Positions 6,994-16,302 of a stretch of DNA of 28,649 nucleotides are shown here, in pieces. Source of the stretch: an uncultured Peptococcaceae bacterium (GTDB taxonomy: Bacteria > Bacillota > Dehalobacteriia > UBA4068 > JAAVYR01); contig CATIYQ010000082.1 in assembly GCA_949739465.1 (NCBI GenBank), forward strand, positions 1-28,649, written 5' to 3'. The translations under genes were made by a program, and so were the position numbers. The notes below the pieces were generated by a model. That model searched no databases. It saw nothing but the letters and a program-made list of their open reading frames with translations, and had not been told where the DNA came from. Position 1 is the first letter of the stretch. Each line of letters starts with the position of its first letter.

Positions 6994-7974
6994 TTGCGTA
7001 TTGATTGTCATTGCGATACGGTGATGTACAGCCGCAAAGAATTACTGTGGGATAACTCGGCACGTCATTGCGATTTTCGACGTCTGCGGCAGGTAGTGGA
7101 CATTCAGTTTATGGCGGTATTTCCATATCTAGATAAGGTAACTGTCAAGGACAGAGAACGGATTCCCTTGCTGACGGAGGAATTGATTGGGCGGCTGACA
7201 GAAGGAGCGGCGCTCTATGGGGATGAGGTAGGCATTATTCGTTGTGGGGAAGATGTAGACTTGCTGGCAAGCGGTGGCAAGCTGGGACTTTTGATAAGCA
7301 TTGAAGGGGGCGAATCCTTAGACGGTGATTTATCCCGCTTAGAGCATTATTTTCATTTAGGGGTACGTGCTATCGGGCTGACTTGGAACTATGAAAATGA
7401 CCTTGCTTGGGGTGCAAACAGCGATAAAAATATCAAAGAAGAAATGCTTTTAGGTACTCATGACGGCGTGAAACCCTTCGGCGCAGCAGTTATAGAGCGG
7501 GCAAATGAACTAGGGATGGTGGTAGACCTTGCCCACCTTAGTTACCATGGTTTTTGGCGGGCGTTGGGCATTTGCCGGAAACCTGTATTGGTGAGTCATG
7601 GCGCTTGCTATACCCTTTGTCCTCATGTGCGAAATCTGCGGGATGAACAATTAAAAGCGTTAGCAGAATATGACGGTGTACTGGGTATTTCTTTTGTGCC
7701 TGCTTTCTTAAATGAAAAGGCGGAGCGGTCTGTGGAGGATATTTTGCGCCATATTGATTATGGGGTAGAGAAGGCGGGTGTTGACCATATTGGTATTGGT
7801 TCGGATTTTGACGGCGTAGAGACGCTGCCTCAAGGGGTCAATGATTGTCTCTTTCTTTCTTATTTGGCAGAAGCGTTAGATAAACGGGGTTATGACAGAG
7901 CGGCTATCGATAAGATTATGGGTGATAATGTCTATCGGGTTTTACTTGCTAATCTGCCGAAAAGAAATGGTTAG
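6994..7974 (+). CDS. Membrane dipeptidase-family metallopeptidase (M19, renal dipeptidase-like)
   Basis: M19 enzymes are amidohydrolase-fold dizinc dipeptidases that cleave dipeptides, including D-amino-acid-containing ones. The 326 residues show the zinc ligands H6 and D8 (DCHCDT), bridging E104 (SIEGGES), H181 (DLAHLSYHGFW) and H202 (VSHGACY), and the late Asp in IGIGSDFDG (D271). No signal peptide is present, so a cytoplasmic enzyme is likely despite the name. Translation starts at TTG 6994, supported by GGGGAGG at 6980-6986 and by the fact that the catalytic motif begins at residue 4. It lies between the spoVS terminator and a PHP-domain gene. Substrate is not predictable. Confidence 0.93.
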   Translation: MRIDCHCDTVMYSRKELLWDNSARHCDFRRLRQVVDIQFMAVFPYLDKVTVKDRERIPLLTEELIGRLTEGAALYGDEVGIIRCGEDVDLLASGGKLGLLISIEGGESLDGDLSRLEHYFHLGVRAIGLTWNYENDLAWGANSDKNIKEEMLLGTHDGVKPFGAAVIERANELGMVVDLAHLSYHGFWRALGICRKPVLVSHGACYTLCPHVRNLRDEQLKALAEYDGVLGISFVPAFLNEKAERSVEDILRHIDYGVEKAGVDHIGIGSDFDGVETLPQGVNDCLFLSYLAEALDKRGYDRAAIDKIMGDNVYRVLLANLPKRNG

Positions 7975-8038
7975 CGTTTTTTTTTGTCCGGATGTGGTAA
8001 AATAAAAGAAAAGGTTGGCAAAAGGAAAAAGGATTTAC

Positions 8039-8863
8039 ATGAGCGGAATTGATATGCATGTTCATAGCGTAGCCTCAGACGGGAACTGTACGGTAAGAGA
8101 AATTGTTGCCCTGGCAAAGACGAAGGGATTAGACGGTGTTGCTATTACAGACCATGATACGGTGCAGGGCTTAGCCGAAATAGATGTGATTAGCAGAGAG
8201 GAACGGTTTCCCATTTTCCCCGGCATTGAGATTAGCACGGTCTGGGAGGGGCAGTCTATTCATGTCTTGGGATATTTGTTTGATAAAGATAATGAGACGC
8301 TTCTGTCCTGGTTAGCAGAACGACAAAGGGAGCGGATAGAACGGGTGAAAAATATTCTTAACCAACTGAAAGAATTAGGTATTGAGTTAGACGAAGAAGC
8401 GATTTTTGCCCAACAAAATCTCGGTTCTTTGGGCAGAGTCCATATTGGGCAGGCGATGATTAAGGCGGGGTATACTTATACGTTGGACCAGGTTTTTCGT
8501 AAGTGGTTGGGAGAGGACGGTCCTATTGTCATACCGCCTCACAAGGTAACGCCAAGGGACGCCGTCAATGTGATTCATCAAGCAGGGGGACTGGCTGTTC
8601 TTGGGCATCCAGGACTGTCCCATTGCGACCAATGGCTGGATTTATTTTGCGACTGGAAATTGGACGGTATCGAAGTGGTTCACCCTGAACATAAGAAAAA
8701 ACAACGGAAACGGTATCGGCAATATGCAGAAGACCATGGTCTCTTTGTCACAGCGGGTTCGGATTTTCATCGTGATGGTCTGGGCAGATGCGCAATAGAG
8801 ATAGGCGATTTGCCAAAGCGGTTTCACCGTTTCATTTCGGATGTAGAAGGACCTTGTTCATAA
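8039..8863 (+). CDS. PHP-domain phosphoesterase (RNase AM/TrpH-like)
   Basis: This 274-residue protein is a stand-alone PHP-domain metallo-phosphoesterase like E. coli YciV (RNase AM), which removes nucleotides and 3'-phosphates. Visible metal-site residues are H7 and H9 (DMHVHS), D38 and H39 (ITDHDT), E64 (PGIEIS), H75 (HVLGYLFD), H190 (LGHPGL), and D242 with H244 (AGSDFHRDG). The insertion between about 90 and 160, helical and charged, is the usual lid. I chose ATG 8039, with AAAAGGA at 8027-8033, rather than the in-frame TTG 8015 that precedes that ribosome binding site. It follows the dipeptidase gene by 64 bases. Exact substrate (RNA ends, pAp or another) is unknown. Confidence 0.9.
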   Translation: MSGIDMHVHSVASDGNCTVREIVALAKTKGLDGVAITDHDTVQGLAEIDVISREERFPIFPGIEISTVWEGQSIHVLGYLFDKDNETLLSWLAERQRERIERVKNILNQLKELGIELDEEAIFAQQNLGSLGRVHIGQAMIKAGYTYTLDQVFRKWLGEDGPIVIPPHKVTPRDAVNVIHQAGGLAVLGHPGLSHCDQWLDLFCDWKLDGIEVVHPEHKKKQRKRYRQYAEDHGLFVTAGSDFHRDGLGRCAIEIGDLPKRFHRFISDVEGPCS

Positions 8864-8929
8864 AAAGAGGAGATGCGGCATATACTAACCTAACTTAAGA
8901 AAAGGAAAAGCAAGTTGGGGTGTGGAAAT

Positions 8930-9166
8930 ATGGCAGAATCTGCATATCAGGAAGAACAAATCGCTTTATTAGAGGAAGAAATCGCCTTTCTCAAAGAAAA
9001 GGTGGGCGCGTTAAGAGAAAGCCGTCAAATCCTAATGGGACTTTTGGAACAGCAAATGGCGGCGGAACACAACCGTGTTTATACGCTGGAACAGGATATT
9101 GCCCGTTTGAAAAAAGAAAATCTTTATTTCAAAAAGCAAACATTGCAACGGAAAATGATATTCTGA
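8930..9166 (+). CDS. Small coiled-coil protein, probably frameshifted at its 3' end
   Basis: About 78 residues, nearly all amphipathic helix with heptad hydrophobics (EEQIALLEEEIAFLKEKV, then VYTLEQDIARLKKENLYF). No known family is recognised. The start is uncertain: ATG 8930 has a GGGGTG 7 bases upstream, and TTG 8915 has AAAGGA 8 bases upstream. The frame ends in the non-helical TLQRKMIF, whereas the -1 frame after the A-run at 9131-9135 continues as ANIATENDILKTMVKKIEEN, again coiled-coil-like, to a stop at 9253-9255. Either a one-base indel or a slip at AAA-AAG may give a longer protein. It lies between the PHP gene and guaB. Confidence 0.6.
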   Translation: MAESAYQEEQIALLEEEIAFLKEKVGALRESRQILMGLLEQQMAAEHNRVYTLEQDIARLKKENLYFKKQTLQRKMIF

Positions 9167-9340
9167 AAACGATGGTAAAAAAAATAGAGGAAAATCAGAG
9201 AAATTGCGAAAAAACAGTTGTGTTTTATAGGGCTTTGGTGGTAGAATACTACTAATATAGGCGTGTTGTTTTATAAGGACAAGTTATTTTGTTGTTGTGA
9301 AAAAACCGTGCAGGACTAGAAAATATGAAGTAAGAAAGGG

Positions 9341-10801
9341 ATGGCAAAATTGGTAGAAAAATTCGCAAAAGAAGGTATTACTTTTGATGATGTGTTATTG
9401 ATTCCCGGCGCGTCTAGTGTATTGCCGAAAGATGTTGATATTACCACCCATTTGACCAAGGATATTGTTCTTAATATTCCTTTTATGAGTGCAGGTATGG
9501 ATACGGTAACAGACTCCCGCATGGCAATTGCTATTGCCAGAGAAGGCGGCATTGGCGTTATCCATAAAAATATGTCTATTGAACGGCAGGCATTGGAAGT
9601 GGATAGAGTAAAACGGTCTGAGAACGGCGTTATTGTAGACCCCATTCATCTGACGCCTGATCATACCATTGCTGATGCGCTCAATGTGATGAACCGTTAT
9701 CATATCTCCGGCGTACCAGTAGCCATAGAAGGCAAATTGGTAGGGATTTTAACCAACCGTGATTTACGTTTTGAAGACGACTTCACAAAAACAGTAGGCG
9801 AAGTGATGACCAAGACCAATTTGGTAACTGCACCGATTTCTACCACATTGGAAGAAGCAAAAGATATCCTTAAACATCACAAGGTAGAAAAGTTGCCTTT
9901 GGTAGATGAAAAAGGTTTATTAAAAGGTTTAATCACCATTAAGGATATTAAGAAAACCAAAACCCATCCTAACGCTTGTAAAGACTCCCGCGGCAGACTT
10001 CGGGTAGCGGCCGCTGTAGGCATTGCCAAAAACACTATGGAACGGGTAGAACAATTGGTTGCAGCCGGTGTAGATGCTCTTGTTCTGGATACCGCTCATG
10101 GTCATTCTCAAAATGTCATCACCGTTGCGCAAAAAATCAAATCCGCTTATTCTAATGTAAACTTGATTGCCGGGAATATTGCTACGGCAGAAGCGGCCAA
10201 GGCATTGATTGATGCTGGCGCTGACGCTGTGAAAGTCGGTATCGGACCCGGTTCTATCTGTACGACTCGCGTCATTGCAGGCATTGGTGTGCCGCAGGTA
10301 ACTGCCATTTATGATGTGGCTAACGTTGCCTCTCAATATGGTATTCCTGTTATTGGTGACGGTGGTATCAAATATTCCGGCGATGTGGTAAAAGCTATTG
10401 CTGCAGGGGCTGATGTGGTAATGATGGGTAGTCTTCTTGCTGGCACAGAAGAAAGCCCTGGTGAAATCGAAATCTACCAAGGAAGAAGTTTCAAAGTATA
10501 CCGCGGCATGGGTTCTTTGGGCGCTATGAAGGAAGGCAGCAACGACCGTTACTTCCAAGAAGACGCGGCGAAATTTGTACCGGAAGGCATCGAGGGTCGC
10601 GTACCTTACAAAGGTGCTTTGGCTGATACCATTTTCCAATTGGTTGGCGGCTTACGGTCTGGCATGGGCTACTGTGGTACGGCTACCATTCCTGATTTGA
10701 AGAAGAACGGTAAATTTGTAAGAATTTCTTCTGCGAGCCTGGTTGAAAGCCATCCTCATGACGTACAAATTACCAAAGAAGCGCCAAATTATCATTTGTA
10801 A
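9341..10801 (+). CDS. guaB: Inosine-5'-monophosphate dehydrogenase
   Basis: GuaB oxidises IMP to XMP with NAD+, the committed step to GMP. At 486 residues it has the family layout: a (beta/alpha)8 barrel starting at KEGITFDDVLLIPG, two CBS domains inserted at about 95-205, and the catalytic-loop Cys at C307 in GPGSICTTR. The flap and phosphate-binding parts are seen as GDGGIKYSGDVVKA and YRGMGSLGAM. The start is not certain: AAAGGG touches the ATG at 9341, so the in-frame TTG at 9350, nine bases downstream of it, may be the real start and costs only three residues. The gene is followed by a strong terminator. The upstream 170 bases hold no clear purine riboswitch. Confidence 0.97.
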   Translation: MAKLVEKFAKEGITFDDVLLIPGASSVLPKDVDITTHLTKDIVLNIPFMSAGMDTVTDSRMAIAIAREGGIGVIHKNMSIERQALEVDRVKRSENGVIVDPIHLTPDHTIADALNVMNRYHISGVPVAIEGKLVGILTNRDLRFEDDFTKTVGEVMTKTNLVTAPISTTLEEAKDILKHHKVEKLPLVDEKGLLKGLITIKDIKKTKTHPNACKDSRGRLRVAAAVGIAKNTMERVEQLVAAGVDALVLDTAHGHSQNVITVAQKIKSAYSNVNLIAGNIATAEAAKALIDAGADAVKVGIGPGSICTTRVIAGIGVPQVTAIYDVANVASQYGIPVIGDGGIKYSGDVVKAIAAGADVVMMGSLLAGTEESPGEIEIYQGRSFKVYRGMGSLGAMKEGSNDRYFQEDAAKFVPEGIEGRVPYKGALADTIFQLVGGLRSGMGYCGTATIPDLKKNGKFVRISSASLVESHPHDVQITKEAPNYHL

Positions 10802-10836
10802 TCTTTGAGCTTGATTTCGGACAAGGAATAAAATGC

Positions 10837-10875
10837 AAGGCGGCAATCGGGAAATTTCCGGTTGCCGCCTTTTTA
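10837..10875 (+). terminator. guaB terminator
   Basis: A 10-bp stem AAGGCGGCAA/TTGCCGCCTT (10837-10846 with 10862-10871), continued by a T-G pair and CGG/CCG, with loop GAAATTT and a following T-run. Confidence 0.95.
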
Positions 10876-10967
10876 AGCAATCTTTAAGAATTTATGTATA
10901 ATATAAACACGGTTTCCATAAATAATAAAGAAAGAAATTGATTGCAATAAGAAGGCAGGATTGCAGT

Positions 10968-11900
10968 ATGAAAAAGATAATTGGTTTTGCTCTGTTGGCA
11001 ATTGTTATCATTGGTGGTCTTTTTGTCTGGTATTGGGGAAACAGCTATGGCTTTCTGGTGCCTAATCGGACGGAAGACGGAAAACGAACGGAAACGGCAT
11101 TTCCCTATTCTAAGCAGTGGATTAACGTATTGGTGGTAGGGTCTGACCGTAACGATAAAGCCCATGATGTGGGACGCTCCGATACCATTATGGTAGTAGG
11201 CGTTGATTTAAAAAATAAAAAAATCAATATGCTTTCCATTCCGCGGGATACCAGAGTGACCATCCCTGGCAGAAAATATGCGTCCCGAATCAACGAGGCG
11301 TATAGCGTAGGAGGCGTGGAGAAGGTCAAAGAAACGGTATCCGGGCTTTTGGGGATTCCTATTGACTATTATGCGGAGACTAATTTTGAAGGATTTAAGG
11401 ATGTGGTCGATTTATTAGGTGGGGTGGAAATAGACGTCGAGGAACGGATGAAAGCCCATACGCACTATGATAACATTGATTTACAGCCGGGATTACAAAC
11501 ATTAAACGGCGCAGATGCTCTTGGCTATGTGCGGTTTCGTTATAATGCAGCAGGAGACTTTGGTAGAGCCCAGCGGCAACAAAAGTTCTTAATCGCGGTG
11601 GCAAAGAAAATGACCCAGCCAAGCAATATTACAAAGTTGCCTGCCCTTATGGAAAAAATGGATGAGGTGGTCGATACGGATTTGACTGTTCCTCAGATTT
11701 TGCGGCTTGCCAAAGACTTTGTAGGGATTGCGCCGGAGGATGTGACGCACGCCCTTTTGCCTGTTTATGGAGAAACCATTAACGGCGCCAGTTACCAGAT
11801 TATTAAAGAAGATGAAATGAAAAAAGTGGTACAGCAGTTATTTTATCCTCAAGATGAGAATGGAAATGAGAAAACTGCTGATAATAAAAAGATAGATTAG
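10968..11900 (+). CDS. LytR-CpsA-Psr (LCP) family cell-wall polymer ligase
   Basis: LCP proteins transfer undecaprenyl-linked teichoic acid or polysaccharide chains to peptidoglycan. The 310-residue protein has an N-terminal membrane anchor (about 4-22) and an extracellular LCP domain from about 50. Signature residues are visible: GSDRNDK with D60, GRSDTIMV with R70 and D72, LSIPRDTRV with R93 and D94, INEAY with N109, and the arginine-rich YVRFRYN followed by FGRAQRQQ. I chose ATG 10968 with AGGCAGGA at 10953-10960; an in-frame TTG at 10938 lacks a ribosome binding site. A -10-like TATAAT is at 10897-10902. The C-terminal tail after 290 is charged and probably disordered. It is a single-gene unit between two terminators. 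Confidence 0.95.
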   Translation: MKKIIGFALLAIVIIGGLFVWYWGNSYGFLVPNRTEDGKRTETAFPYSKQWINVLVVGSDRNDKAHDVGRSDTIMVVGVDLKNKKINMLSIPRDTRVTIPGRKYASRINEAYSVGGVEKVKETVSGLLGIPIDYYAETNFEGFKDVVDLLGGVEIDVEERMKAHTHYDNIDLQPGLQTLNGADALGYVRFRYNAAGDFGRAQRQQKFLIAVAKKMTQPSNITKLPALMEKMDEVVDTDLTVPQILRLAKDFVGIAPEDVTHALLPVYGETINGASYQIIKEDEMKKVVQQLFYPQDENGNEKTADNKKID

Positions 11901-11934
11901 GAATGAATAAATAGATACCAATCATGGAGAAAAG

Positions 11935-11956
11935 GCGCTTTTAAAAGCGCTTTTTT
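11935..11956 (+). terminator. Terminator after the LCP gene
   Basis: Perfect inverted repeat GCGCTT/AAGCGC (11935-11940 with 11945-11950), loop TTAA, followed by six T. A-rich bases upstream can extend the stem. Confidence 0.9.
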
Positions 11957-12058
11957 GCTATACGGAAAGAAGAATTTGTTATATAATATATAAATAGGTA
12001 GTTATTACGTAATGAATCGTTTTATATCGTTTGCGAAAAGGGGAAACGGAGGCTCTTT

Positions 12059-12862
12059 ATGAAGAAAAAAGGGGCGGACAACTCGGAATTTGAGGGTGTT
12101 TTGGAAGGCTTAACAAAAGAGTCCAATGAAATAAAGTTGAATCTTCATGCGGGACATCGACACCGAGTGAAACAACGGTTTGTTGATGAAGGCTTGAAAA
12201 ACTTCCATGACCATCAAGTATTGGAATTACTGCTGTTTTATGCGCAGCCATATAAAGACGTCAATGAACTTGCCCATCTTTTGCTTTTAAAGTTTGGTTC
12301 TTTATCCGGGGTATTTGAGGCAAGTCTTGCTGATTTGATGTCGGTAAAAGGCGTGGGGTATAATACTGCTGTTCTCCTTTCTTTGATACCCAGTATCGTG
12401 AATCGTTATCAAATGGATAAGTGGCGGGAGAAAGAATGTCTGGATACCTCGTCTAAAGTAGGAAATTATGCGCTTTCTTTGTTTGCCGGACGGGTAAACG
12501 AAGCCATTTGTCTGATTTGTTTGGACGGTCATAACAATGTCAATGGTACGCACATTGTAACGGAAGGCGTTATCAATGAAGTTGCTTTTCAACCTCGTCT
12601 TATTGTAGAGGCGGTTATTCGCGCGCAAGCAAAAAATATTATTATCGCGCATAACCATCCCGGCGGTTCATTGCGACCCTCCAGTCAAGATGTGGCGCTA
12701 ACGAAACAATTAATTGCCATATTAAGAGCAATTTCTGTAAAAGTATTAGATCATGTGATTGTAGGCAAAGGTAAATATTTTAGCTTTGCGGAAAGTGGTA
12801 TGTTAACGTTGTGCTATCAGCCTGATAAGAAAGGGAAAACAACGGAAACAGATAAGAATTAG
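12059..12862 (+). CDS. radC: RadC/JAB-domain protein
   Basis: This 267-residue protein has a helix-hairpin-helix region near residues 90-110 (LADLMSVKGVGYNTA) and a C-terminal JAB1/MPN-type metalloprotease-like domain from about 130. The metal motif HNHPGG is at 198-203 with the later Asp at D211 (RPSSQDV), and the catalytic-type Glu is in TEGVINEV. Despite the name, a DNA-repair role of RadC was not upheld in E. coli; the biochemical function is open. The ATG follows GGAGG at 12048-12052. A TATAAT at 11982-11987 may be the -10 box of the promoter. dnaE starts 12 bases downstream, so the two are probably one operon. The N-terminal 25 residues are extra and charged. Confidence 0.93.
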   Translation: MKKKGADNSEFEGVLEGLTKESNEIKLNLHAGHRHRVKQRFVDEGLKNFHDHQVLELLLFYAQPYKDVNELAHLLLLKFGSLSGVFEASLADLMSVKGVGYNTAVLLSLIPSIVNRYQMDKWREKECLDTSSKVGNYALSLFAGRVNEAICLICLDGHNNVNGTHIVTEGVINEVAFQPRLIVEAVIRAQAKNIIIAHNHPGGSLRPSSQDVALTKQLIAILRAISVKVLDHVIVGKGKYFSFAESGMLTLCYQPDKKGKTTETDKN

Positions 12863-12874
12863 GAAGGAAAAGAT

Positions 12875-15800
12875 ATGGGTGAATTTGTTCATTTACATAA
12901 TCATACGGAATACAGCTTATTAGACGGGGCGGCAAGAATAAAAAAGCTTATTGCCCGAGCCAAAGAGCTAAATATGTCCGCTATTGCCATCACCGACCAT
13001 GGCGTCATGCATGGGGTAGTGGATTTTTATAAAGAGGCATTGAAAGAGGATATTAAGCCGATTATTGGTTGTGAGGTATATGTTGCACCTCGTACTCGTT
13101 TTGATAAAGAGCCGAGAAAGGATGACTCAGCCTTTCACTTAATTCTTCTGGCAGAAAACCAGACTGGCTATGAAAATCTTTGTAAAATTGTTTCCTTTGC
13201 CTCCCTGGAAGGTTTTTATTATAAACCTAGGGTAGATAAGGAATTGTTGCAGCAGTATCATGAAGGGATTATTGCTCTTTCTGGGTGTATTGCGGGACAA
13301 GTTTCCCAATCACTTCTTGCCGATAAGTATGAAGAGGCCAAAGCCATTGCCAAGGAATACAGTAAGATTTTCGGTGAAAACAACTACTTCATTGAAATCC
13401 AGCAGCACGGCATGGAAGAAGAGCATATTGCTAATCGTGGTTTAATCCAGATTGCCAAGGAATTAGACCTGCCTTTGGTTGCTACCAACGACTTACACTA
13501 TGTTAATAAAGAAGACGCCTTGGCACACGACATTTTGCTTTGTATCCAGACGGGGCGGGTGAGGGACGATGTCAACCGTATGCGTTTCCCTAGCGATGAG
13601 TTTTACTTAAAAAGCGCAGAAGAAATGGAGCTGCTCTTTGGGGAATATCCTGAGGCGTTGGAAAACACGGTGAAAATTGCCGAGCGGTGTCATATCGAGT
13701 TTGAATTTGGGCATTTGTATTTGCCTCGTTTTGACGTGCCGGAAGGGCATACCTTAGATACCTATTTGCGGGAATTATGCGAAGATGGCATGAAGAAACG
13801 GTATGGGGTGGTTACGCCGGAGCTGCAGGAACGGCTGGATTATGAGTTGGATATTATTAAGACTATGGACTTTTCCGGCTATTTCCTTTTGGTATGGGAT
13901 ATGATTAACTTTGCCCATAAAGAAGGCATCTATGTGGGACCGGGGCGTGGATCTGCTGCCGGGAGCATTACCGCTTATAGCCTCGGTATTACCAATATTG
14001 ACCCCATTCGTTATAATCTGTTGTTTGAACGGTTCTTAAACCCGGAACGGGTAACGCCGCCGGATATCGATACGGACTTCTGTTATGTGCGCCGTTTAGA
14101 AGTAGTGGACTATTTATTCCGCAAATATGGACAAGACCATGTGGCAATGATTATCACCTTCGGTACGATGCTTGCCAAAGGGGTGATTAAAGACGTTGGC
14201 AGAGCCTTGGATATGCCTTATAGTGAGACGGACCGTATTGCGAAGATGATACCTGCAGAGTTGGGTATTACGCTGACAGACGCCATGAAGAAAAATCCGG
14301 AGCTCCAAGAAGCATACGATACGGAACCTGCTATTAAAGAGTTAATTGATATTTCTTTGCAGCTGGAAGGGATTCCTCGTCACTCTTCCATTCACGCGGC
14401 AGGGGTAGTAATCGCCCAGAAAAAAGTAATCGACTATATGCCGGTAATGAAAACCTCCGATAACATCGTTGTTACCCAGCTCCCGAAAGAACAGGTAGAG
14501 GAGCGGGGCTTGGTAAAAATGGACTTGTTGGGGCTGCGAACGTTGACCGTTATCGGCGACGCAGTAGCCAATATCAAACAAACTCATGGCATTGATATTG
14601 ATATTCATAACATTGCTACCGATGACCCTGCTGTTTATGAAATGTTGTCTCGTGGGGAAACAGGCGGCGTGTTCCAGTTAGAAAGCGACGGTATGAGAGG
14701 GATTCTTCGCAGCTTGCAGCCGGAGCGGTTTGAGGACTTAATCGCTGTGGTTGCTTTGTATCGTCCCGGTCCGTTGGGCAGCGGCATGTTGGACGACTTC
14801 ATTGCGCGGAAACATGGCTTAACCAAGTCGACCTATTTACACCCAATTCTGGAGCCGATTTTAGAGGAAACCTATGGCGTTATCCTCTATCAGGAGCAGG
14901 TTATGCAGATATCCTCTCGTATGGCAGGCTTTACTTTGGGGGAGGCGGACTTATTGCGCCGCGCCATGGGCAAAAAGAAGCCGTCCATTATTGCGGCAAA
15001 GAGAAAAGACTTTGTTGATGGGGCGAAAAAGAATGGCGTCTCCGAGAAAATCTCAGGGGAAGTATTTGACTTAATGGCATATTTTGCAGGATACGGCTTT
15101 AACAAAAGTCACTCGGCAGCTTATGCTTTCGTTACTTATGAGACGGCATGGCTGCGGTGTCACTATCCCGTAGAATATATGGCGGCGCTTTTGACCAGTA
15201 TCATGGATAACATGGATAAAGTGCCGGAATATATTGAGGAGTGTCGTAATTCCGGTATTTCCGTATTGCCGCCCAATATCAATGAAAGTCGTTCCGACTT
15301 TACCGTGGCCGGGGATAATATCCGTTTTGGTTTAGGTGCTGTAAAGAATGTTGGGAAAGACGCTGTAAAAATCATCATCCAGGAGCGGGAAGCAAACGGC
15401 AAATTTACCTCTATCATGGATTTGTGTGAGCGGGTAGCTCTCAATAAAAAGATGTTGGAAAGCCTTATCAAATGTGGTGCGCTGGACGGTTTAGGTCATA
15501 ACCGTGCTCAGATGTTAGATGCCATGGAAAATCTTTTGGAAGTAAGCAAGAAGATTGCGGAGGAGAAAAACTCCAATCAATTATCTCTTTTTGATTTTGG
15601 TATGGAAGAAGCGGAAACTGCTACCATTGATTTTGCTATGCGGGATATTCCGGAATTCTCCGAACGGGAACTCCTTGCTATGGAAAAAGAAATGATTGGT
15701 TTTTACGTGAGTGGTCATCCCGTCATGGTTTATGAGGAAATCTTTCAGAAGAAGGGCTTGCTCTCCGTGGGCGATGTGCTAAAGAAAGATAACGATGAAA

Positions 15801-16258
15801 AGGTGAAATTAGGCGGACTGATTACCGGCTATCGCCAGCATCTGACCAAGAAGGGCGCCAATATGGCAATGTTTAATATCGAAGATATGCGCGGGTCTAT
15901 TCGTTGTCTTGCCTTTCCTAAAGTATTTGAGCAATACCGTAAAATGTTGGGCGAGGGGAGAGTAGTCATCGCGAGCGGACGGATGAGCGTGGAAGACGAG
16001 GAGAAAAAGCTCTTTGTGGAAAGCGTGCAGCCGCCGCAAAAGCTCTACATTCGCTTGCCTTCCAGCACGGATAGAGTCGCTTATGACCAGGTTATTTCTG
16101 TACTCTCTCAAAATCAGGGTGATGTGCCGGTGAGCCTGTTCTATTCAGATATTGCCCAATATCGGGAGCTTCCCGAGCAGCTTTGGGTTCTTGCCAATCG
16201 GCAGGTCCTTAGTGAAATGGAAGACCAGTGGGGCGCAGATAATGTGATTTTACGATAA
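12875..16258 (+). CDS. dnaE: DNA polymerase III subunit alpha (DnaE)
   Basis: A full-length 1127-residue replicative or lagging-strand polymerase of the DnaE type. The PHP domain at the start keeps HLHNHTEYS (6-14), ITDHG (39-43) and DLHYV (206-210), so it may still bind metals. The palm has GPGRGSAAGS (355-364), PDIDTDF (396-402) with the first two catalytic Asp, and VKMDLLG with the third at D550. Fingers residues YRPGPL (629-634) and FNKSHSAAYA (742-751), an HhH region (about 815-875), a beta-clamp-binding motif QLSLF (902-906) and an OB-fold (about 975-1055) follow. The start ATG has AGGAAGG upstream. It is 12 bases after radC and ends at a bidirectional terminator. It serves here as the reference for the degenerate DnaE-like gene at 2-931. 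Confidence 0.98.
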   Translation: MGEFVHLHNHTEYSLLDGAARIKKLIARAKELNMSAIAITDHGVMHGVVDFYKEALKEDIKPIIGCEVYVAPRTRFDKEPRKDDSAFHLILLAENQTGYENLCKIVSFASLEGFYYKPRVDKELLQQYHEGIIALSGCIAGQVSQSLLADKYEEAKAIAKEYSKIFGENNYFIEIQQHGMEEEHIANRGLIQIAKELDLPLVATNDLHYVNKEDALAHDILLCIQTGRVRDDVNRMRFPSDEFYLKSAEEMELLFGEYPEALENTVKIAERCHIEFEFGHLYLPRFDVPEGHTLDTYLRELCEDGMKKRYGVVTPELQERLDYELDIIKTMDFSGYFLLVWDMINFAHKEGIYVGPGRGSAAGSITAYSLGITNIDPIRYNLLFERFLNPERVTPPDIDTDFCYVRRLEVVDYLFRKYGQDHVAMIITFGTMLAKGVIKDVGRALDMPYSETDRIAKMIPAELGITLTDAMKKNPELQEAYDTEPAIKELIDISLQLEGIPRHSSIHAAGVVIAQKKVIDYMPVMKTSDNIVVTQLPKEQVEERGLVKMDLLGLRTLTVIGDAVANIKQTHGIDIDIHNIATDDPAVYEMLSRGETGGVFQLESDGMRGILRSLQPERFEDLIAVVALYRPGPLGSGMLDDFIARKHGLTKSTYLHPILEPILEETYGVILYQEQVMQISSRMAGFTLGEADLLRRAMGKKKPSIIAAKRKDFVDGAKKNGVSEKISGEVFDLMAYFAGYGFNKSHSAAYAFVTYETAWLRCHYPVEYMAALLTSIMDNMDKVPEYIEECRNSGISVLPPNINESRSDFTVAGDNIRFGLGAVKNVGKDAVKIIIQEREANGKFTSIMDLCERVALNKKMLESLIKCGALDGLGHNRAQMLDAMENLLEVSKKIAEEKNSNQLSLFDFGMEEAETATIDFAMRDIPEFSERELLAMEKEMIGFYVSGHPVMVYEEIFQKKGLLSVGDVLKKDNDEKVKLGGLITGYRQHLTKKGANMAMFNIEDMRGSIRCLAFPKVFEQYRKMLGEGRVVIASGRMSVEDEEKKLFVESVQPPQKLYIRLPSSTDRVAYDQVISVLSQNQGDVPVSLFYSDIAQYRELPEQLWVLANRQVLSEMEDQWGADNVILR

Positions 16259-16262
16259 AAAT

Positions 16263-16299
16263 AAAAGAGAAAACCGAACAGGAGCGGTTTTCTCTTTTT
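16263..16299. terminator. Bidirectional terminator between convergent genes
   Basis: Stem AGAGAAAACCG with CGGTTTTCTCT (right arm from 16285), flanked by A-run on the left and T-run on the right, so it can work for dnaE on + and for the minus-strand gene ending at 16303. Confidence 0.9.
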
Positions 16300-16302
16300 G
16301 AT

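Noticed and set aside
9218..9247. Possible guaB promoter TTGTGT-N18-TAGAAT
   Set aside because: The -35 box matches poorly and the site lies in the possible extension of the coiled-coil gene; not strong enough to list.
8920..9255. 111-codon alternative frame overlapping the coiled-coil gene
   Set aside because: Its first two thirds read as arginine/asparagine-rich non-protein-like sequence; only the part after 9131 looks genuine, so it is treated as a frameshift candidate rather than a separate gene.
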